In this document: positions 17,533 through 27,158 of the stretch, in pieces
How the letters are laid out: each line of letters starts with the position of its first letter
Position numbering within the stretch: the first letter of the stretch is position 1
Assembly: GCA_001708385.1 (NCBI GenBank)
Contig: CP012388.1
Span: 992,001 to 1,056,000 of the forward strand
DNA: 64,000 nt
DNA from: Flavobacterium psychrophilum
Lineage (GTDB): Bacteria > Bacteroidota > Bacteroidia > Flavobacteriales > Flavobacteriaceae
Direction of reading: 5' to 3'
Program-made: the position numbers and the translations under genes
The notes under the pieces: generated by a model
Told to the model about the DNA's origin: nothing
Seen by the model: only the letters and a program-made list of their open reading frames with translations
Database searches by the model: none

Positions 17533-18774
17533 ATGCAGCATATTATAGACCGTTTTATCAGCTATGTTACTGTTGATACGGAATCTGATCCAAACTCTGA
17601 AACTACTCCAAGTACTGCAAAACAATGGGATCTTGCCAATAAGTTAGCTGAAGAGCTTAAAGCTATTGGTATGACCGATGTTACCATAGACGATCATTCG
17701 TATGTAATGGCTACCCTGCCATCTAACGTAGATCATGAAGTACCTGTAATTGGTTTTGTATCGCACTTTGATACGACTCCGGATTTTACAGGCGCGAACG
17801 TTAAGCCACAGATTATACCTAACTATGACGGTGGTGATATTATCCTGAACAAAGAGCTAAACATTGTACTTTCTCCTGGATATTTCAAAGATATGCTGCA
17901 ATATAAGGGCCAGACGCTTATTACTACAGATGGCACTACCCTTCTTGGTGCTGATGATAAAGCCGGTATTACAGAGATTGTTACTGCAATGGAATATATG
18001 ATTCAGCATCCTGAAATTAAGCACGGTAAGATACGTGTCTGCTTTACTCCGGATGAAGAGATCGGACGTGGGGCTGACCTGTTTGATGTAGCGAAATTTG
18101 GCGCTGAATGGGCTTACACTATGGATGGCAGCCAGATTGGAGAACTTGAATATGAGAACTTTAATGCTGCAGGAGCTAAAATTACCTTTAAAGGTATCAG
18201 TGTACACCCGGGCTATGCAAAAGGCAAAATGATAAACTCTATGCTTTTGGCGAACCAGTTCATTAGCCAGTTACCTGCCGGAGAAGTTCCTGAAAAAACG
18301 AAAGATTACGAAGGATTCTTCCATGTAGTAGGCATTACAGGAAGCATCGAAGAAACTACAGTACAGCTTATCATCCGTGACCACGACCGAACTAAGTTTG
18401 AGGAAAGAAAAGTAACGATCCAGACAATTACTGATGGAATTAACGCTGAATACCAAAAACAGTTTGGTGGCGATGTAGTTATACCTGAAATTAAAGATTA
18501 CTACTATAACATGAAAGAAATGGTAGAGCCTGTAATGCACATTGTAGACATTGCAGAGAAAGCCATGAAAGAATTAGGTATCGAGCCTCTTATCAAACCT
18601 ATTCGTGGCGGTACAGATGGTTCAAGGTTATCGTACATGGGGCTTCCTTGTCCGAATATATTTGCAGGTGGGCATAACTTCCACGGTAAATATGAGTACG
18701 TCCCTGTAGAGAGCATGCAGAAAGCTGTAGAAGTTATCGTTAAGATCGCCGAACTTACTGCTGAAAAGAAATAA
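17533..18774 (+). CDS. pepT: Peptidase T (tripeptidase)
   Basis: A 413-residue cytoplasmic M20-family zinc aminotripeptidase that removes the N-terminal residue of tripeptides. The two-zinc site is complete: His in [12 protein letters not shown], bridging Asp in LLGADDKAG, Glu pair in [11 protein letters not shown], Asp in TMDGSQIG and His in [11 protein letters not shown]. Length equals the E. coli enzyme. A -7 box TAAATTTG lies at 17498-17505. It is transcribed alone and ends at a terminator shared with the convergent yajC group. Confidence 0.96.
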   Translation: MQHIIDRFISYVTVDTESDPNSETTPSTAKQWDLANKLAEELKAIGMTDVTIDDHSYVMATLPSNVDHEVPVIGFVSHFDTTPDFTGANVKPQIIPNYDGGDIILNKELNIVLSPGYFKDMLQYKGQTLITTDGTTLLGADDKAGITEIVTAMEYMIQHPEIKHGKIRVCFTPDEEIGRGADLFDVAKFGAEWAYTMDGSQIGELEYENFNAAGAKITFKGISVHPGYAKGKMINSMLLANQFISQLPAGEVPEKTKDYEGFFHVVGITGSIEETTVQLIIRDHDRTKFEERKVTIQTITDGINAEYQKQFGGDVVIPEIKDYYYNMKEMVEPVMHIVDIAEKAMKELGIEPLIKPIRGGTDGSRLSYMGLPCPNIFAGGHNFHGKYEYVPVESMQKAVEVIVKIAELTAEKK

Positions 18775-18810
18775 TTACCACCCTACAAGCTTATTGCTTG
18801 ATGAGTATAA

Positions 18811-18838
18811 AAAAACCCAATCTTACGATTGGGTTTTT
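18811..18838. terminator. Bidirectional terminator between pepT and yajC
   Basis: AAAAACCCAATC, loop TTAC, GATTGGGTTTTT: a perfect 12-bp stem flanked by A- and T-runs on both sides. It ends 6 bp before the yajC stop codon. A second hairpin, CAAGC/GCTTG at 18786-18800, precedes it. Confidence 0.9.
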
Positions 18839-18843
18839 CTTTT

Positions 18844-19134
18844 TTATTTTGTCTCCGTTTTAAGAGGAGCATTTAATTTCTGGCTTAGTTCAAGCGATAT
18901 TGCAGAACGCTCCATTTTAAGCTTTCCTGCCATCGTTTCTATCACAACAGAATCCTCAGCTAATTCAGATATCCTTCCGTGGATACCACTCTTAGTAATG
19001 ATTTTGTCGCCTGTTTTTAAATTCCTTTCGAATTCTTTTTCATTTTTTTGCCTTTTCTGCTGAGGGCGTATCATTAAAAAATACACTACCACAAACATTA
19101 AAAGTATTGGTGCAAATTGTCCTAATTGTCCCAT
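18844..19134 (-). CDS. yajC: Preprotein translocase subunit YajC
   Basis: A 96-residue single-pass inner-membrane protein associated with SecDF and YidC. One hydrophobic helix (about 8-21) is followed by RPQQKRQKNEKEFERNLKTGDKI, the classic YajC cytoplasmic segment, and a small SH3-like barrel. It is the last gene of the leucine dehydrogenase-nusB-DUF1573-yajC row, 8 bp after the DUF1573 gene. Confidence 0.93.
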   Translation of the reverse strand: MGQLGQFAPILLMFVVVYFLMIRPQQKRQKNEKEFERNLKTGDKIITKSGIHGRISELAEDSVVIETMAGKLKMERSAISLELSQKLNAPLKTETK

Positions 19135-19142
19135 AGTAAATA

Positions 19143-19625
19143 TTAGTGAGTTGCAGGTGTAACGCCAATTCCTCCGGCCGGAGCAGCAACGTTTGCCTTA
19201 AATTTAAGAACTTCTGAAGCTTTTTCAGTATTCACTGTTACAGTAACAGTTTTTTCCTGGTTACCGCTTTTACCTGTAGAATCAAAAATTACTTTGATAT
19301 CTCCTGTAGCACCCGGTTTAATAGGCTCTTTAGTAAAATCAGGAACTGTACATCCGCAGCTTGGTTTCGCCTCGCTGATAACAAGATCTGCAGTACCTTC
19401 GTTAGTTACTTTAAATGTGTGCTCTACTTTTTCGCCTGCAGTGATAGTACCAAAATCATGTTCTGGGTTATCAAATTTAGCAACAGGAAGTGCTCCTGAC
19501 TGTGCGTGTGCAACTTCAGCTTGTTTAGCTGTTTCATCATCTATGCGTAATGCTGCATTTTCTTTTTTACATGCTGTAAGCACTAAAGATGCTATGGCAA
19601 GCATAGCTGCTGTTTTTTTCAACAT
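19143..19625 (-). CDS. DUF1573 lipoprotein
   Basis: A 160-residue lipoprotein: a signal peptide ends at LTACKKE with the lipobox Cys at 19. The rest is an Ig-like/ASPM-like fold with the DUF1573 hallmark phrases HDFGTI, GEKVEHTF and SEAKPSCGCTVPDF. Such proteins are abundant in Bacteroidota, and their exact role is not established. It sits between nusB (21 bp upstream) and yajC, a gene order common in flavobacteria, so it is probably co-transcribed with both. Confidence 0.88.
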   Translation of the reverse strand: MLKKTAAMLAIASLVLTACKKENAALRIDDETAKQAEVAHAQSGALPVAKFDNPEHDFGTITAGEKVEHTFKVTNEGTADLVISEAKPSCGCTVPDFTKEPIKPGATGDIKVIFDSTGKSGNQEKTVTVTVNTEKASEVLKFKANVAAPAGGIGVTPATH

Positions 19626-19646
19626 AACTTAAAAATTTAATCTGTT

Positions 19647-20591
19647 TTACATTAAACCTCTACCGGCTTTTATTAATTTATTATTGGCCTGATAATCTTT
19701 AACAAGGTTATCAAGTATTCCGTTTATAAAAATACTACTTTTTGGCGTAGAATATTCTTTGGCGATTTCAAGATATTCGTTGATCGTAACCTTAACAGGG
19801 ATAGATGGGAACTTTAGGAATTCGCAAATAGCCATTTTAAGGATGATAGCATCAATCTCGGCAATACGCTCTGTATCCCAGTTTGGAGTTTTATCAATAA
19901 ACTCCTTAGCCAGCTCTACATTATTAAGTACCGTTTTACGGAAAAGATCTTTTACAAAATCCTTATCATCGTGATCTTTATAAAGCCTTGGCACTCGGAA
20001 TTCGTCTTTACCTTCCTGCGTGAGCTGTGTAAGCTGTTTAGCAATAAGCGTATTCACTACAGGAATATCGTCTACCCATGTAAGCTTATTATCTTCAAGG
20101 TACTCATACAATTTGTCGTTAGGCGCTACCACTTCTGTAAACAGGTTGGCTACAAAATCGCGGTCTTCCTCAAAACTGCTGGTTTTAGTGCTCATGTAGT
20201 TTTCATACACTTCGCTTTTCTTTACATCTTCAAGAAGCAGGAGAATATAATCATCATTATTTTTCCAGTTGTTTATATTACGGTCTGCCATAGCAATACT
20301 AAGCGGATTGCTTTCTGCAAGTAAATGTAATACCTGGTTATCGATGAATTTTTTGTTGGGATTGCGCTCTTCGGCAGTTGCAAGGTGTTTTTTAGACGAT
20401 TTTTCTACAAAATCCTCTTCACTGTTTCTTAGCTCAACCAATGCGGAGAGCATAATAAGATACAGGTCTCGAATGTTTTCAATACTATTAAAAAGGAATT
20501 TCTCTTCCTTTTCAAGATTGTCTGAATCGTTTTGATGCATAGCATAAATTGACTGCATCACTTTAACCCGAATATGTCTTCTGTTTAACAT
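19647..20591 (-). CDS. nusB: Transcription antitermination factor NusB (long form)
   Basis: NusB binds boxA RNA with ribosomal protein S10 and supports antitermination on rRNA operons. This protein has 314 residues, about twice the 140 of E. coli NusB. The N-terminus keeps LNRRHIRVKVMQSIYAMHQ, a typical NusB start, and the C-terminal 130 residues keep the helical core (AICEFLKFPSIPVKVTINEY and FINGILDNLVKDY). The extra middle segment of about 150 residues is characteristic of Bacteroidota NusB. It is transcribed between leucine dehydrogenase (86 bp upstream) and the DUF1573 gene. Confidence 0.9.
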   Translation of the reverse strand: MLNRRHIRVKVMQSIYAMHQNDSDNLEKEEKFLFNSIENIRDLYLIMLSALVELRNSEEDFVEKSSKKHLATAEERNPNKKFIDNQVLHLLAESNPLSIAMADRNINNWKNNDDYILLLLEDVKKSEVYENYMSTKTSSFEEDRDFVANLFTEVVAPNDKLYEYLEDNKLTWVDDIPVVNTLIAKQLTQLTQEGKDEFRVPRLYKDHDDKDFVKDLFRKTVLNNVELAKEFIDKTPNWDTERIAEIDAIILKMAICEFLKFPSIPVKVTINEYLEIAKEYSTPKSSIFINGILDNLVKDYQANNKLIKAGRGLM

Positions 20592-20677
20592 TCGCCTATA
20601 AGAACTTTAAAAATTAAGGGAGCGAAAGAATAGTTCTTCCGCTCCGCAAAATTAAGAATAATATTTTTGTACGCTAA

Positions 20678-21781
20678 TTATTTAGCGGTTTCTTTTTTCC
20701 TGTCATCAACACGTTTTTGCGCGATTGCCATAGCAGCCTGCTGAGTTGTGATGTTTTGAATTTCAGCAACGGTGAAGATCTCAAGGGTTGTATTGTAGAT
20801 ATTTTCAGTTCTTCTCATAGCTTCAGCCGAGTCATAACCTACAATTTCTGCATATACGTTAATAATACCACCTGCATTAATAAGGAAGTCAGGAGCGTAA
20901 AGAATACCTTTTTCTTTAAGTATCTGTCCGTGAACAACCTCGTTAGCAAGCTGGTTGTTTGCAGCGCCTGCAATAACTCTTGCTTTGATATTGTTGATAG
21001 TAGCATCATTAATAGTCGCACCAAGCGCACATGGAGCATAGATATCTACATCTGCACTGTAAACATCGTTACCACTATAAATAGTAGCACCATATTTGGC
21101 AGACATTTCCTGCATTCTTGCTTCGTTGATATCTGATATCTGAACCAGAGCACCTTCTTTAGTAAGGTAATCAATAAGTGTTTCACCTACGTGACCTGTA
21201 CCTTGTACCAATACTTTTTTACCTGCAAGCTTATCGCTTCCAAACTGGTGCATGGCAGCGGCTTTCATACCCATGTAAACACCGTAAGCTGTTACAGGAG
21301 ATGGGTTACCAGAACCACCTCTTTCTACAGATATACCTGTAACATATGGAGTAACATCGCGGATAAGATCCATATCGGCAGTTGTTGTACCTACATCTTC
21401 AGCAGTAATATATTTTCCGCTAAGAGAGTTAACATACTCACCGAATTTAGTGATCATTTCCGGAGTTTTGTCAATTTTAGAATCGCCTATGATAACAGCT
21501 TTACCTCCACCAAGGTTTAGTCCGGATATAGCCGACTTAAAAGTCATCCCGCGAGAAAGCCTTAAAACATCGTTAAGCGCTTCCCACTCATTAGCGTACT
21601 TCCACATTCTTGTTCCGCCTAATGCCGGACCTAAAACTGTATTGTGAACACCAATTATTGCTTTTAAACCAGTATCTTTGTCATGGCAAAAAACGATCTG
21701 CTCATGATCATTAAAAGATGCTTGTCCAAAAACAGGGTCTACTTTAGCTAGCTCGTTCGCCTTAATAACTTCTGTTACCAT
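20678..21781 (-). CDS. Leucine/Glu/Phe/Val dehydrogenase
   Basis: A 367-residue NAD-dependent amino-acid dehydrogenase that deaminates branched-chain amino acids to 2-oxoacids. The catalytic Lys lies in SGLNLGGGKAVIIGD (about 88-102), preceded by GGTRMWKY. The Rossmann domain begins with KKVLVQGTGHVGETLIDYL (about 183-201). Length and motifs fit leucine dehydrogenase better than the longer glutamate dehydrogenases. A -7 box TAATTTTG (minus strand, 21830-21823) lies 42 bp upstream. Together with HMG-CoA lyase it indicates leucine degradation. Confidence 0.93.
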   Translation of the reverse strand: MVTEVIKANELAKVDPVFGQASFNDHEQIVFCHDKDTGLKAIIGVHNTVLGPALGGTRMWKYANEWEALNDVLRLSRGMTFKSAISGLNLGGGKAVIIGDSKIDKTPEMITKFGEYVNSLSGKYITAEDVGTTTADMDLIRDVTPYVTGISVERGGSGNPSPVTAYGVYMGMKAAAMHQFGSDKLAGKKVLVQGTGHVGETLIDYLTKEGALVQISDINEARMQEMSAKYGATIYSGNDVYSADVDIYAPCALGATINDATINNIKARVIAGAANNQLANEVVHGQILKEKGILYAPDFLINAGGIINVYAEIVGYDSAEAMRRTENIYNTTLEIFTVAEIQNITTQQAAMAIAQKRVDDRKKETAK

Positions 21782-21976
21782 AATAATATTTTTTAAATTT
21801 GAAATTATTCAAAAACAGAAGACAAAATTACACATTTAATTAATATAAGATAAAATAAAAGCCTTTTTTTATCGATTCTACAATAATCGGTAGCTAATTT
21901 ATATATATCAAAAAACCTTTAACAGAAGGGATTTTAACAAATAAGCTTAAATAAAAAACGCGTTTCGAAAAATACC

Positions 21977-23734
21977 ATGAAAGAACTTCAGTATTTAAAC
22001 AAATATTTTGTAAAATATAAATTTCAATTTCTTCTAGGAATTTTAATAACAATTGTAGCACAAATCTTCTCTTTGTTTACTCCCGAGTATATTAAAGATT
22101 CGATCACCGCTATAGAAAATTTTAAAAAAGGAGCCGCAACAGCAACAGATGTTCGTGCTGAGCTACTTACAAGCATATTAATGATTGTAGGCACAACACT
22201 TATTGCCGGTTTTTTAACCTTTTTAATGAGGCAGACGCTTATCGTAATGTCACGCCATGTAGAGTTTGACCTTAAAAATGAAGTATTTAGGCAATACGAA
22301 AACCTATCTCCAAGTTTCTACAAAAAAAATCGTACCGGCGACCTTATGAATCGTATCAGTGAAGATGTAGGCCGTGTACGTCAGTATGTGGGTCCCGCTA
22401 TAATGTATACATTAAATACCGTGATAAGCTTTGCAGTGATCACGACACACATGTTTACTATATCGCCAAAACTTACTTTTTACACCCTGCTGCCGCTACC
22501 TATACTTGCCTACTCTATTTTCTGGATCAGCCAGCAGATAAATAAACGAAGTACTTTATACCAACAGAACCTTTCCAAACTTTCTACTTTTACACAGGAG
22601 ATGTTTTCGGGCATACGTATAGTTAAAGCCTATTCACTGGAAAAGCAAAAAGGCGAAGACTTTAAAGCGCTTTCAAGGGACAGTGTTGCCAAAAATCTTA
22701 GCCTGGCAAAGGTAAACGCGCTTTTTGGACCATTCATGATATTACTAATAGGTATAAGCAACCTGGTTGTAATATATGTAGGTGGTATGATGTACCTTAA
22801 TGGCAGCATTGCCGAAATTGGTATCATAGCCCAGTTTATACTATACATTAACCGACTTACATGGCCGGTAGCCTCTTTAGGATGGATATCTTCTATGATA
22901 CAGGAAGCAGAAGCTTCTCAAAAAAGAATTAATGAGTTCCTTAAAATACAACCGGATATTCAAAACAATAATCCAAACCATACTCCTGTATTAGGACAAA
23001 TTGAATTTAACGATGTAACCTTTACTTATGAGGACACCAACATCACCGCGCTCAAAAACGTATCGTTCTCTGTAAATAAAGGCGAGACACTTGCTATATT
23101 AGGACGTACGGGGTCCGGAAAATCTACCATACTCTCATTAATAAGCAGATTATATGATGTTGAGAAAGGTGAAATCTGCGTTGATGGTGAAAATGTAGAA
23201 GACCTAAACTTATACGACCTGCGCAATAGCGTTGGTTTTGTACCGCAGGATGCGTTCCTGTTTTCGGACAGCATAAGCAATAACATTAAGTTTGGTAAAG
23301 AAGAAGCTACCTACGATGAAATAGTAAGTGTTTCCCAAAAAGCTATGGTACACAATAACATTATAGCCTTCAACAAACAGTATGAAACCATACTTGGAGA
23401 ACGCGGTATTACATTATCGGGTGGGCAAAAACAGCGTGTATCTATCGCAAGGGCAATGATAAAAGACGCACCTATATTATTGCTTGACGACTGCCTTTCT
23501 GCTGTAGATACAGAAACAGAAGAAGCAATACTTAATAACCTGCTGGAGTTCTGTAGAGATAAAACGACAATTATAGTGAGCCATAGGGTATCGTCTGCTA
23601 AAAATGCTGACAGGATCATCATTTTAGAAGACGGAGAAATACTGCAACAAGGCACTCACAACCAGTTAGTAAACCAACCCGGTTATTACAAAGAATTGTA
23701 CTTAAAGCAACTTTCTGAAAAAGAAATGCAATAA
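21977..23734 (+). CDS. ABC exporter, fused permease-ATPase
   Basis: A 585-residue half-transporter of the MsbA/MDR type that should act as a homodimer in the inner membrane. Six helices lie in residues 15-305, then an ATPase with Walker A GRTGSGKST (about 377), signature LSGGQKQR (about 480) and Walker B ILLLDDCLS (about 502), with H-loop His in IVSHR. The cargo is unknown; lipids, peptides or drugs are all possible. It is divergent from leucine dehydrogenase and is followed by the DUF3276 gene after 71 bp. Confidence 0.93.
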   Translation: MKELQYLNKYFVKYKFQFLLGILITIVAQIFSLFTPEYIKDSITAIENFKKGAATATDVRAELLTSILMIVGTTLIAGFLTFLMRQTLIVMSRHVEFDLKNEVFRQYENLSPSFYKKNRTGDLMNRISEDVGRVRQYVGPAIMYTLNTVISFAVITTHMFTISPKLTFYTLLPLPILAYSIFWISQQINKRSTLYQQNLSKLSTFTQEMFSGIRIVKAYSLEKQKGEDFKALSRDSVAKNLSLAKVNALFGPFMILLIGISNLVVIYVGGMMYLNGSIAEIGIIAQFILYINRLTWPVASLGWISSMIQEAEASQKRINEFLKIQPDIQNNNPNHTPVLGQIEFNDVTFTYEDTNITALKNVSFSVNKGETLAILGRTGSGKSTILSLISRLYDVEKGEICVDGENVEDLNLYDLRNSVGFVPQDAFLFSDSISNNIKFGKEEATYDEIVSVSQKAMVHNNIIAFNKQYETILGERGITLSGGQKQRVSIARAMIKDAPILLLDDCLSAVDTETEEAILNNLLEFCRDKTTIIVSHRVSSAKNADRIIILEDGEILQQGTHNQLVNQPGYYKELYLKQLSEKEMQ

Positions 23735-23805
23735 TTTGTTGGTTTATTTAGATTTTTTTTAGATTTTTGGTTTCTACATAAACCAAATTAAAAGAACGAA
23801 GGATT

Positions 23806-24177
23806 ATGAGGGAAAATGACATGCTCGAAAAGGAAGAGATCTTTTCAAAAGTACTGAGGGCAGGGAGAAGGACATATTTCTTTGACGTAAGAGCTACTAA
23901 GGCTGATGATTATTACATAACCATTACCGAAAGCAAAAAGTTTACTGAAGAAGACGGTTCTTTCCATTTCAAGAAGCATAAAATCTATCTTTATAAAGAA
24001 GATTTCGCTGCTTTTACCGAAATACTTGAGGAAATGACCTCTTATGTACTGAACAACAAAGGCGAGGAAGTAATCTCTGAAAGACACCAAAAGGACTTTA
24101 GGAGACTGTTTGGTGAAAAAGGCGAAGAAGCCATTACCAGCGAAAGCTTTACCGATGTAAATTTTGACGATATTTAA
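23806..24177 (+). CDS. PUR-family nucleic-acid-binding protein (DUF3276)
   Basis: A 123-residue protein related to eukaryotic Pur-alpha and the Borrelia BpuR repressor. Its compact Whirly-like repeat shows RTYFFDVRATKADDYYITITESKK (about 20-42) and FHFKKHKIYLYKEDFAAF (about 50-67). Such proteins bind single-stranded DNA or RNA and are near universal in Bacteroidota. An ATG at codon 6 (MLEKEEIF) is an equally plausible start. A weak terminator follows at 24213-24247. Confidence 0.85.
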   Translation: MRENDMLEKEEIFSKVLRAGRRTYFFDVRATKADDYYITITESKKFTEEDGSFHFKKHKIYLYKEDFAAFTEILEEMTSYVLNNKGEEVISERHQKDFRRLFGEKGEEAITSESFTDVNFDDI

Positions 24178-24212
24178 CCAACACCAACCGTCAAAAAACT
24201 AAAAAAATTATG

Positions 24213-24250
24213 AAGTCCGGATTCCGCTAAGGTTTTTGGACTTTTTTTAT
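24213..24250 (+). terminator. Probable terminator after the PUR gene
   Basis: AAGTCC at 24213-24218 pairs with GGACTT at 24238-24243 around a 19-nt loop, and a run of T follows. The stem is short, so the call is moderate. Confidence 0.5.
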
Positions 24251-24273
24251 AGAATGAATTGTGCGGTAGTAGT

Positions 24274-24358
24274 GTCATTCTGAGCGCAGTGTAACGGAGT
24301 CGAAGAATCTCTCTCGTTAATTAGATCTCTCCACTCCGCGATGCTACTTACGAATGAC
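24274..24358. repeat. Dispersed intergenic repeat with GTCATTC/GAATGAC ends
   Basis: This 85-bp element starts GTCATTCTGAGCGCAGTG and ends with GAATGAC, the inverse of its start. The inner phrase GAGTCGAAGAATCTCTC is typical of a repeat scattered through Bacteroidota genomes. It has no reading frame and lies in the 253-bp gap between the convergent PUR and csaA genes. It resembles a non-autonomous palindromic element, but mobility is not shown. Confidence 0.6.
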
Positions 24359-24430
24359 AGCAGTGCTAAGATTGAAGCGTTTAGCTGCACCGCGATCACA
24401 ATAAACATTACCCGCAACTCAATAGCTTCT

Positions 24431-24763
24431 CTAACCGATTCTCAATCCATTTTCTACTTTAAAATCGGGAGCCAGTAAAATAACATCGCCCTCCTGCCCT
24501 ACAGCACCCAGTACCAGGCATTCACTCATAAACTTACCTATTTGCTTTTTAGGAAAGTTTACTACTGCAACAATCTGCCTGCCTGCCAAATCCTCCTTAT
24601 TATAGCGTTTGGTAATCTGCGCTGATGATTTTCGTATGCCAATTTCAGCACCAAAATCAATAGTCAATTGGTATGCAGGTTTACGCGCCTCAGGAAAATC
24701 ATTTGCTTCAATAATAGTTCCAACACGCATTTCCGTTTTTTCAAATTCTTCCCAGGTCAGCAT
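24431..24763 (-). CDS. csaA: CsaA-like tRNA-binding-domain protein
   Basis: A 110-residue protein made of a single OB-fold tRNA-binding domain, as in CsaA and the C-terminus of MetRS. VGTIIEANDFPEARKPAYQL and the end NGLRIG are diagnostic. CsaA is a homodimer thought to act as a secretion-related chaperone or to bind tRNA. The ATG at 24763 (MLTWEEFEKTEMRVG) is preferred over the TTG two codons upstream. A TTATCTT-N3-AAGATAA dyad lies in the divergent gap to the next gene. Confidence 0.9.
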   Translation of the reverse strand: MLTWEEFEKTEMRVGTIIEANDFPEARKPAYQLTIDFGAEIGIRKSSAQITKRYNKEDLAGRQIVAVVNFPKKQIGKFMSECLVLGAVGQEGDVILLAPDFKVENGLRIG

Positions 24764-24825
24764 TATCAATTCTTTTAGTTTAAAGTTAAAATCCTTATCT
24801 TGCTAAGATAACAGATTCTTACAAA

Positions 24826-25392
24826 ATGGCAAACACATCATCAAACATGCTGCCTTTGGGCACAACTGCACCTGCATTCTGGCTTAAGAACACAAATTCC
24901 AACGGCCACTACTCTTTTGCACAGCTAAAAGGCGAAAAAGGTACACTTGTCATGTTTATATGCAACCATTGCCCTTTTGTACATCATGTTATGGAAGAGA
25001 TCATTATGATTGCCAACGACTACCGCGTACAGGGCATTGGCATTCTAGCCATAAGCAGTAATGATATCGACCGATACCCTATGGATGGGCCGGAAAAAAT
25101 GGCTGAATTTGCGTTTGAAAATAAAATGGATTTCCCTTACCTGTATGATGTTACCCAGGAAGTTGCAAAGGCTTTTGATGCTGCGTGCACCCCAGATTTT
25201 TACCTTTTCGACAGTGAAGACAAACTGGTATATCGTGGACAGATAGACGATTCACGCCCGGGAAACAATATTCCTTTAAGCGGTACCGACCTGAGAACTG
25301 CTATCGATGGCGTACTATACAACAGGAGTATACCTGAAAATCAAAAACCAAGCGTAGGTTGTGGAATTAAGTGGAAAATTGTAACGAAATAA
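24826..25392 (+). CDS. Thioredoxin/redoxin-family protein
   Basis: A 188-residue thioredoxin-fold protein without a signal peptide, so probably cytoplasmic. The redox motif is CNHC (Cys46, Cys49) in MFICNHCPFVHH, the cis-Pro strand is TPDFYLFD, and YRGQIDDSRPGN is a family landmark of the AhpC/TSA-like redoxins. A further Cys sits near the end in SVGCGIKW. Related proteins are annotated as thiol peroxidase-like, though activity is uncertain. It is a paralogue of the exported redoxin at 45338-45943, which has the same CNHCP. Its stop codon abuts the stop of the next, convergent gene with no gap. Confidence 0.85.
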   Translation: MANTSSNMLPLGTTAPAFWLKNTNSNGHYSFAQLKGEKGTLVMFICNHCPFVHHVMEEIIMIANDYRVQGIGILAISSNDIDRYPMDGPEKMAEFAFENKMDFPYLYDVTQEVAKAFDAACTPDFYLFDSEDKLVYRGQIDDSRPGNNIPLSGTDLRTAIDGVLYNRSIPENQKPSVGCGIKWKIVTK

Positions 25393-25953
25393 TTATTCTT
25401 GTTCAAGAACAATATCAATCGGCTTATTCATTTTTCTACCGAATTTAATAGCCGCCTGCTGGCTTTCGTTAGAACATAACACATACATATTGTAACTGTG
25501 TATTGGCAGTATAAGTGTTTTAAATTTACCTCCGTTTTCTTTACCGTCGATATCTACAATCTTTATGGCAAAACGATCTGCCTGAAATGTATTTGCAACC
25601 GATAAAAGGTAGTTATCTTTAGCAAACGGGAAAAAGTAACGCTCTTTCTTCGCTACAGCGCCTTCTTCAAGCCTTTTATTATCATCCCCGATACGATAAT
25701 TCGATGTAAACTCCATTGGTTTGTTAGCACCTTTAAAGCTGTACATATTATTTATATTTATAAGATCTCTTCCAAGACTATCAACAACTGTAATCTTAAG
25801 GTTTTTGATGTTTTCTTTCTTACCCGCTTCGTGCACATCTAAAACAACATAGGATGTAAAATCGTAACCGCAATGCATAGCATTACCGCCGGGAAGCTGT
25901 GCCTTTACAGATAAAGCCAAAAGAGAAAGTATAATAAGTAACGTGTATTTCAT
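25393..25953 (-). CDS. Secreted protein of unknown function
   Basis: I do not recognise this 186-residue protein. The first 18 residues (MKYTLLIILSLLALSVKA) form a signal peptide with cleavage before QLPGG, so it is exported. The mature part alternates beta-strand-like segments (SYVVLDVHEAGK, NLKITVVDSLG, FAIKIVDIDG) and has two cysteines, one in MHCGYD. It is transcribed alone and convergently with the redoxin gene. Confidence 0.7.
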   Translation of the reverse strand: MKYTLLIILSLLALSVKAQLPGGNAMHCGYDFTSYVVLDVHEAGKKENIKNLKITVVDSLGRDLININNMYSFKGANKPMEFTSNYRIGDDNKRLEEGAVAKKERYFFPFAKDNYLLSVANTFQADRFAIKIVDIDGKENGGKFKTLILPIHSYNMYVLCSNESQQAAIKFGRKMNKPIDIVLEQE

Positions 25954-26047
25954 AATATATGTGTTGTTGCAAAAGTATGATTATACCCTGTTACTTTCAA
26001 AAAGTATTCCAATATTGTTTATTATTACTGGTTGTTGGTTGGCAAAT

Positions 26048-26082
26048 AAAAAAAGAAGGCCGCCCTTACCGGACAGCCTTCT
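26048..26082 (-). terminator. Terminator of the peptidylprolyl isomerase gene
   Basis: On the minus strand AGAAGGC (26082-26076) pairs with GCCTTCT (26060-26054), followed by a T-run. It lies 27 bp past the stop codon of the isomerase gene. Confidence 0.75.
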
Positions 26083-26108
26083 AATATCTCATATCTCAAT
26101 ACTGAGAA

Positions 26109-27041
26109 CTATTTTACATCTACAAGCTCAACATCAAAGATGAGTGTAGCTCCCGGAGGAATAACACCACCTGCACCACGCTCACCGTAACCTAAGTGAG
26201 ATGGGATAACGAAACGAGCTTTATCACCTACCTGAAGTAAGGCAATACCTTCATCCCATCCTTCGATAACATGCCCTTTTCCAAGAGGAAAATCAATTGG
26301 CTGTTTTCTTTTGTATGAAGAATCAAATTCCTGACCGTTTTCAAGAGCACCTTTATAGTGTACAGAAACCGTTTTACCTTTTTCAGCTTGTTTTCCGTTA
26401 CCTTTCTGGATGATTTTGTAACGTAGTCCGCTTTCGGTTTGCTCAAAACCTGCAGCAAGTTTCTCCATAGCTTCCTCAGCTTGTTTTTTAGCTTCAGCAA
26501 GGCGTTTTTCACGAGAACCTTCAAAAGTCCTGAACGCTTCAATAGCATTCCATTTCTGAGCTTCCTCACCTACACGGATAATTTCAACGCTTTCAAGAGC
26601 ATCGCTACCCTGAATAGCATCAACTACATCCTGACCTTCAACAACTTTACCAAATACGGTATGCTTGTCATCTAACCATGGCGTAGCCACGTGAGTGATA
26701 AAAAATTGAGAACCATTTGAACCCGGACCTGCATTAGCCATAGAAAGAACACCCGGTGCATCATGCCTAAGCGATGGGTGGAATTCATCATCAAATTGGT
26801 AACCTGGGCCACCTGTACCTGTTCCAAGGGGGCATCCACCCTGAATCATGAAATCAGCGATAACACGGTGAAATTTAAGTCCGTCGTAATATGGTTTGCC
26901 CTGAGGCTTAATATCGTTTTCAAGGTTACCTTCTGCAAGGCCAACGAAGTTACCAACCGTACCCGGTGTAAGATCGTGTGTAAGTTTCACAAGGATAGCA
27001 CCTTTAGCTGTATTGAATTTTGCGTAAATTCCGTTTTCCAT
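26109..27041 (-). CDS. Dual cyclophilin-FKBP peptidylprolyl isomerase
   Basis: A 310-residue protein joining two unrelated prolyl isomerases. Residues 1-160 are a cyclophilin ([34 protein letters not shown]), about 175-205 is a charged helical linker, and about 205-310 is an FKBP domain ([51 protein letters not shown]). The order matches the CFBP dual immunophilin described from Flavobacterium johnsoniae. No signal peptide is visible, so it should assist folding in the cytoplasm. A -7 box TAAATTTG lies at 27075-27068 on the minus strand. Confidence 0.95.
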   Translation of the reverse strand: MENGIYAKFNTAKGAILVKLTHDLTPGTVGNFVGLAEGNLENDIKPQGKPYYDGLKFHRVIADFMIQGGCPLGTGTGGPGYQFDDEFHPSLRHDAPGVLSMANAGPGSNGSQFFITHVATPWLDDKHTVFGKVVEGQDVVDAIQGSDALESVEIIRVGEEAQKWNAIEAFRTFEGSREKRLAEAKKQAEEAMEKLAAGFEQTESGLRYKIIQKGNGKQAEKGKTVSVHYKGALENGQEFDSSYKRKQPIDFPLGKGHVIEGWDEGIALLQVGDKARFVIPSHLGYGERGAGGVIPPGATLIFDVELVDVK

Positions 27042-27158
27042 TATGTCTGTTGTTTATTTTGAAGAGGCAAATTTACGAATTAATTCACTATTTTCAGTAT
27101 CTCATTTTCATAACAAAAAGGTAAATTTGGAATTAAGAAAGCTAATCAATCAAAAAAG

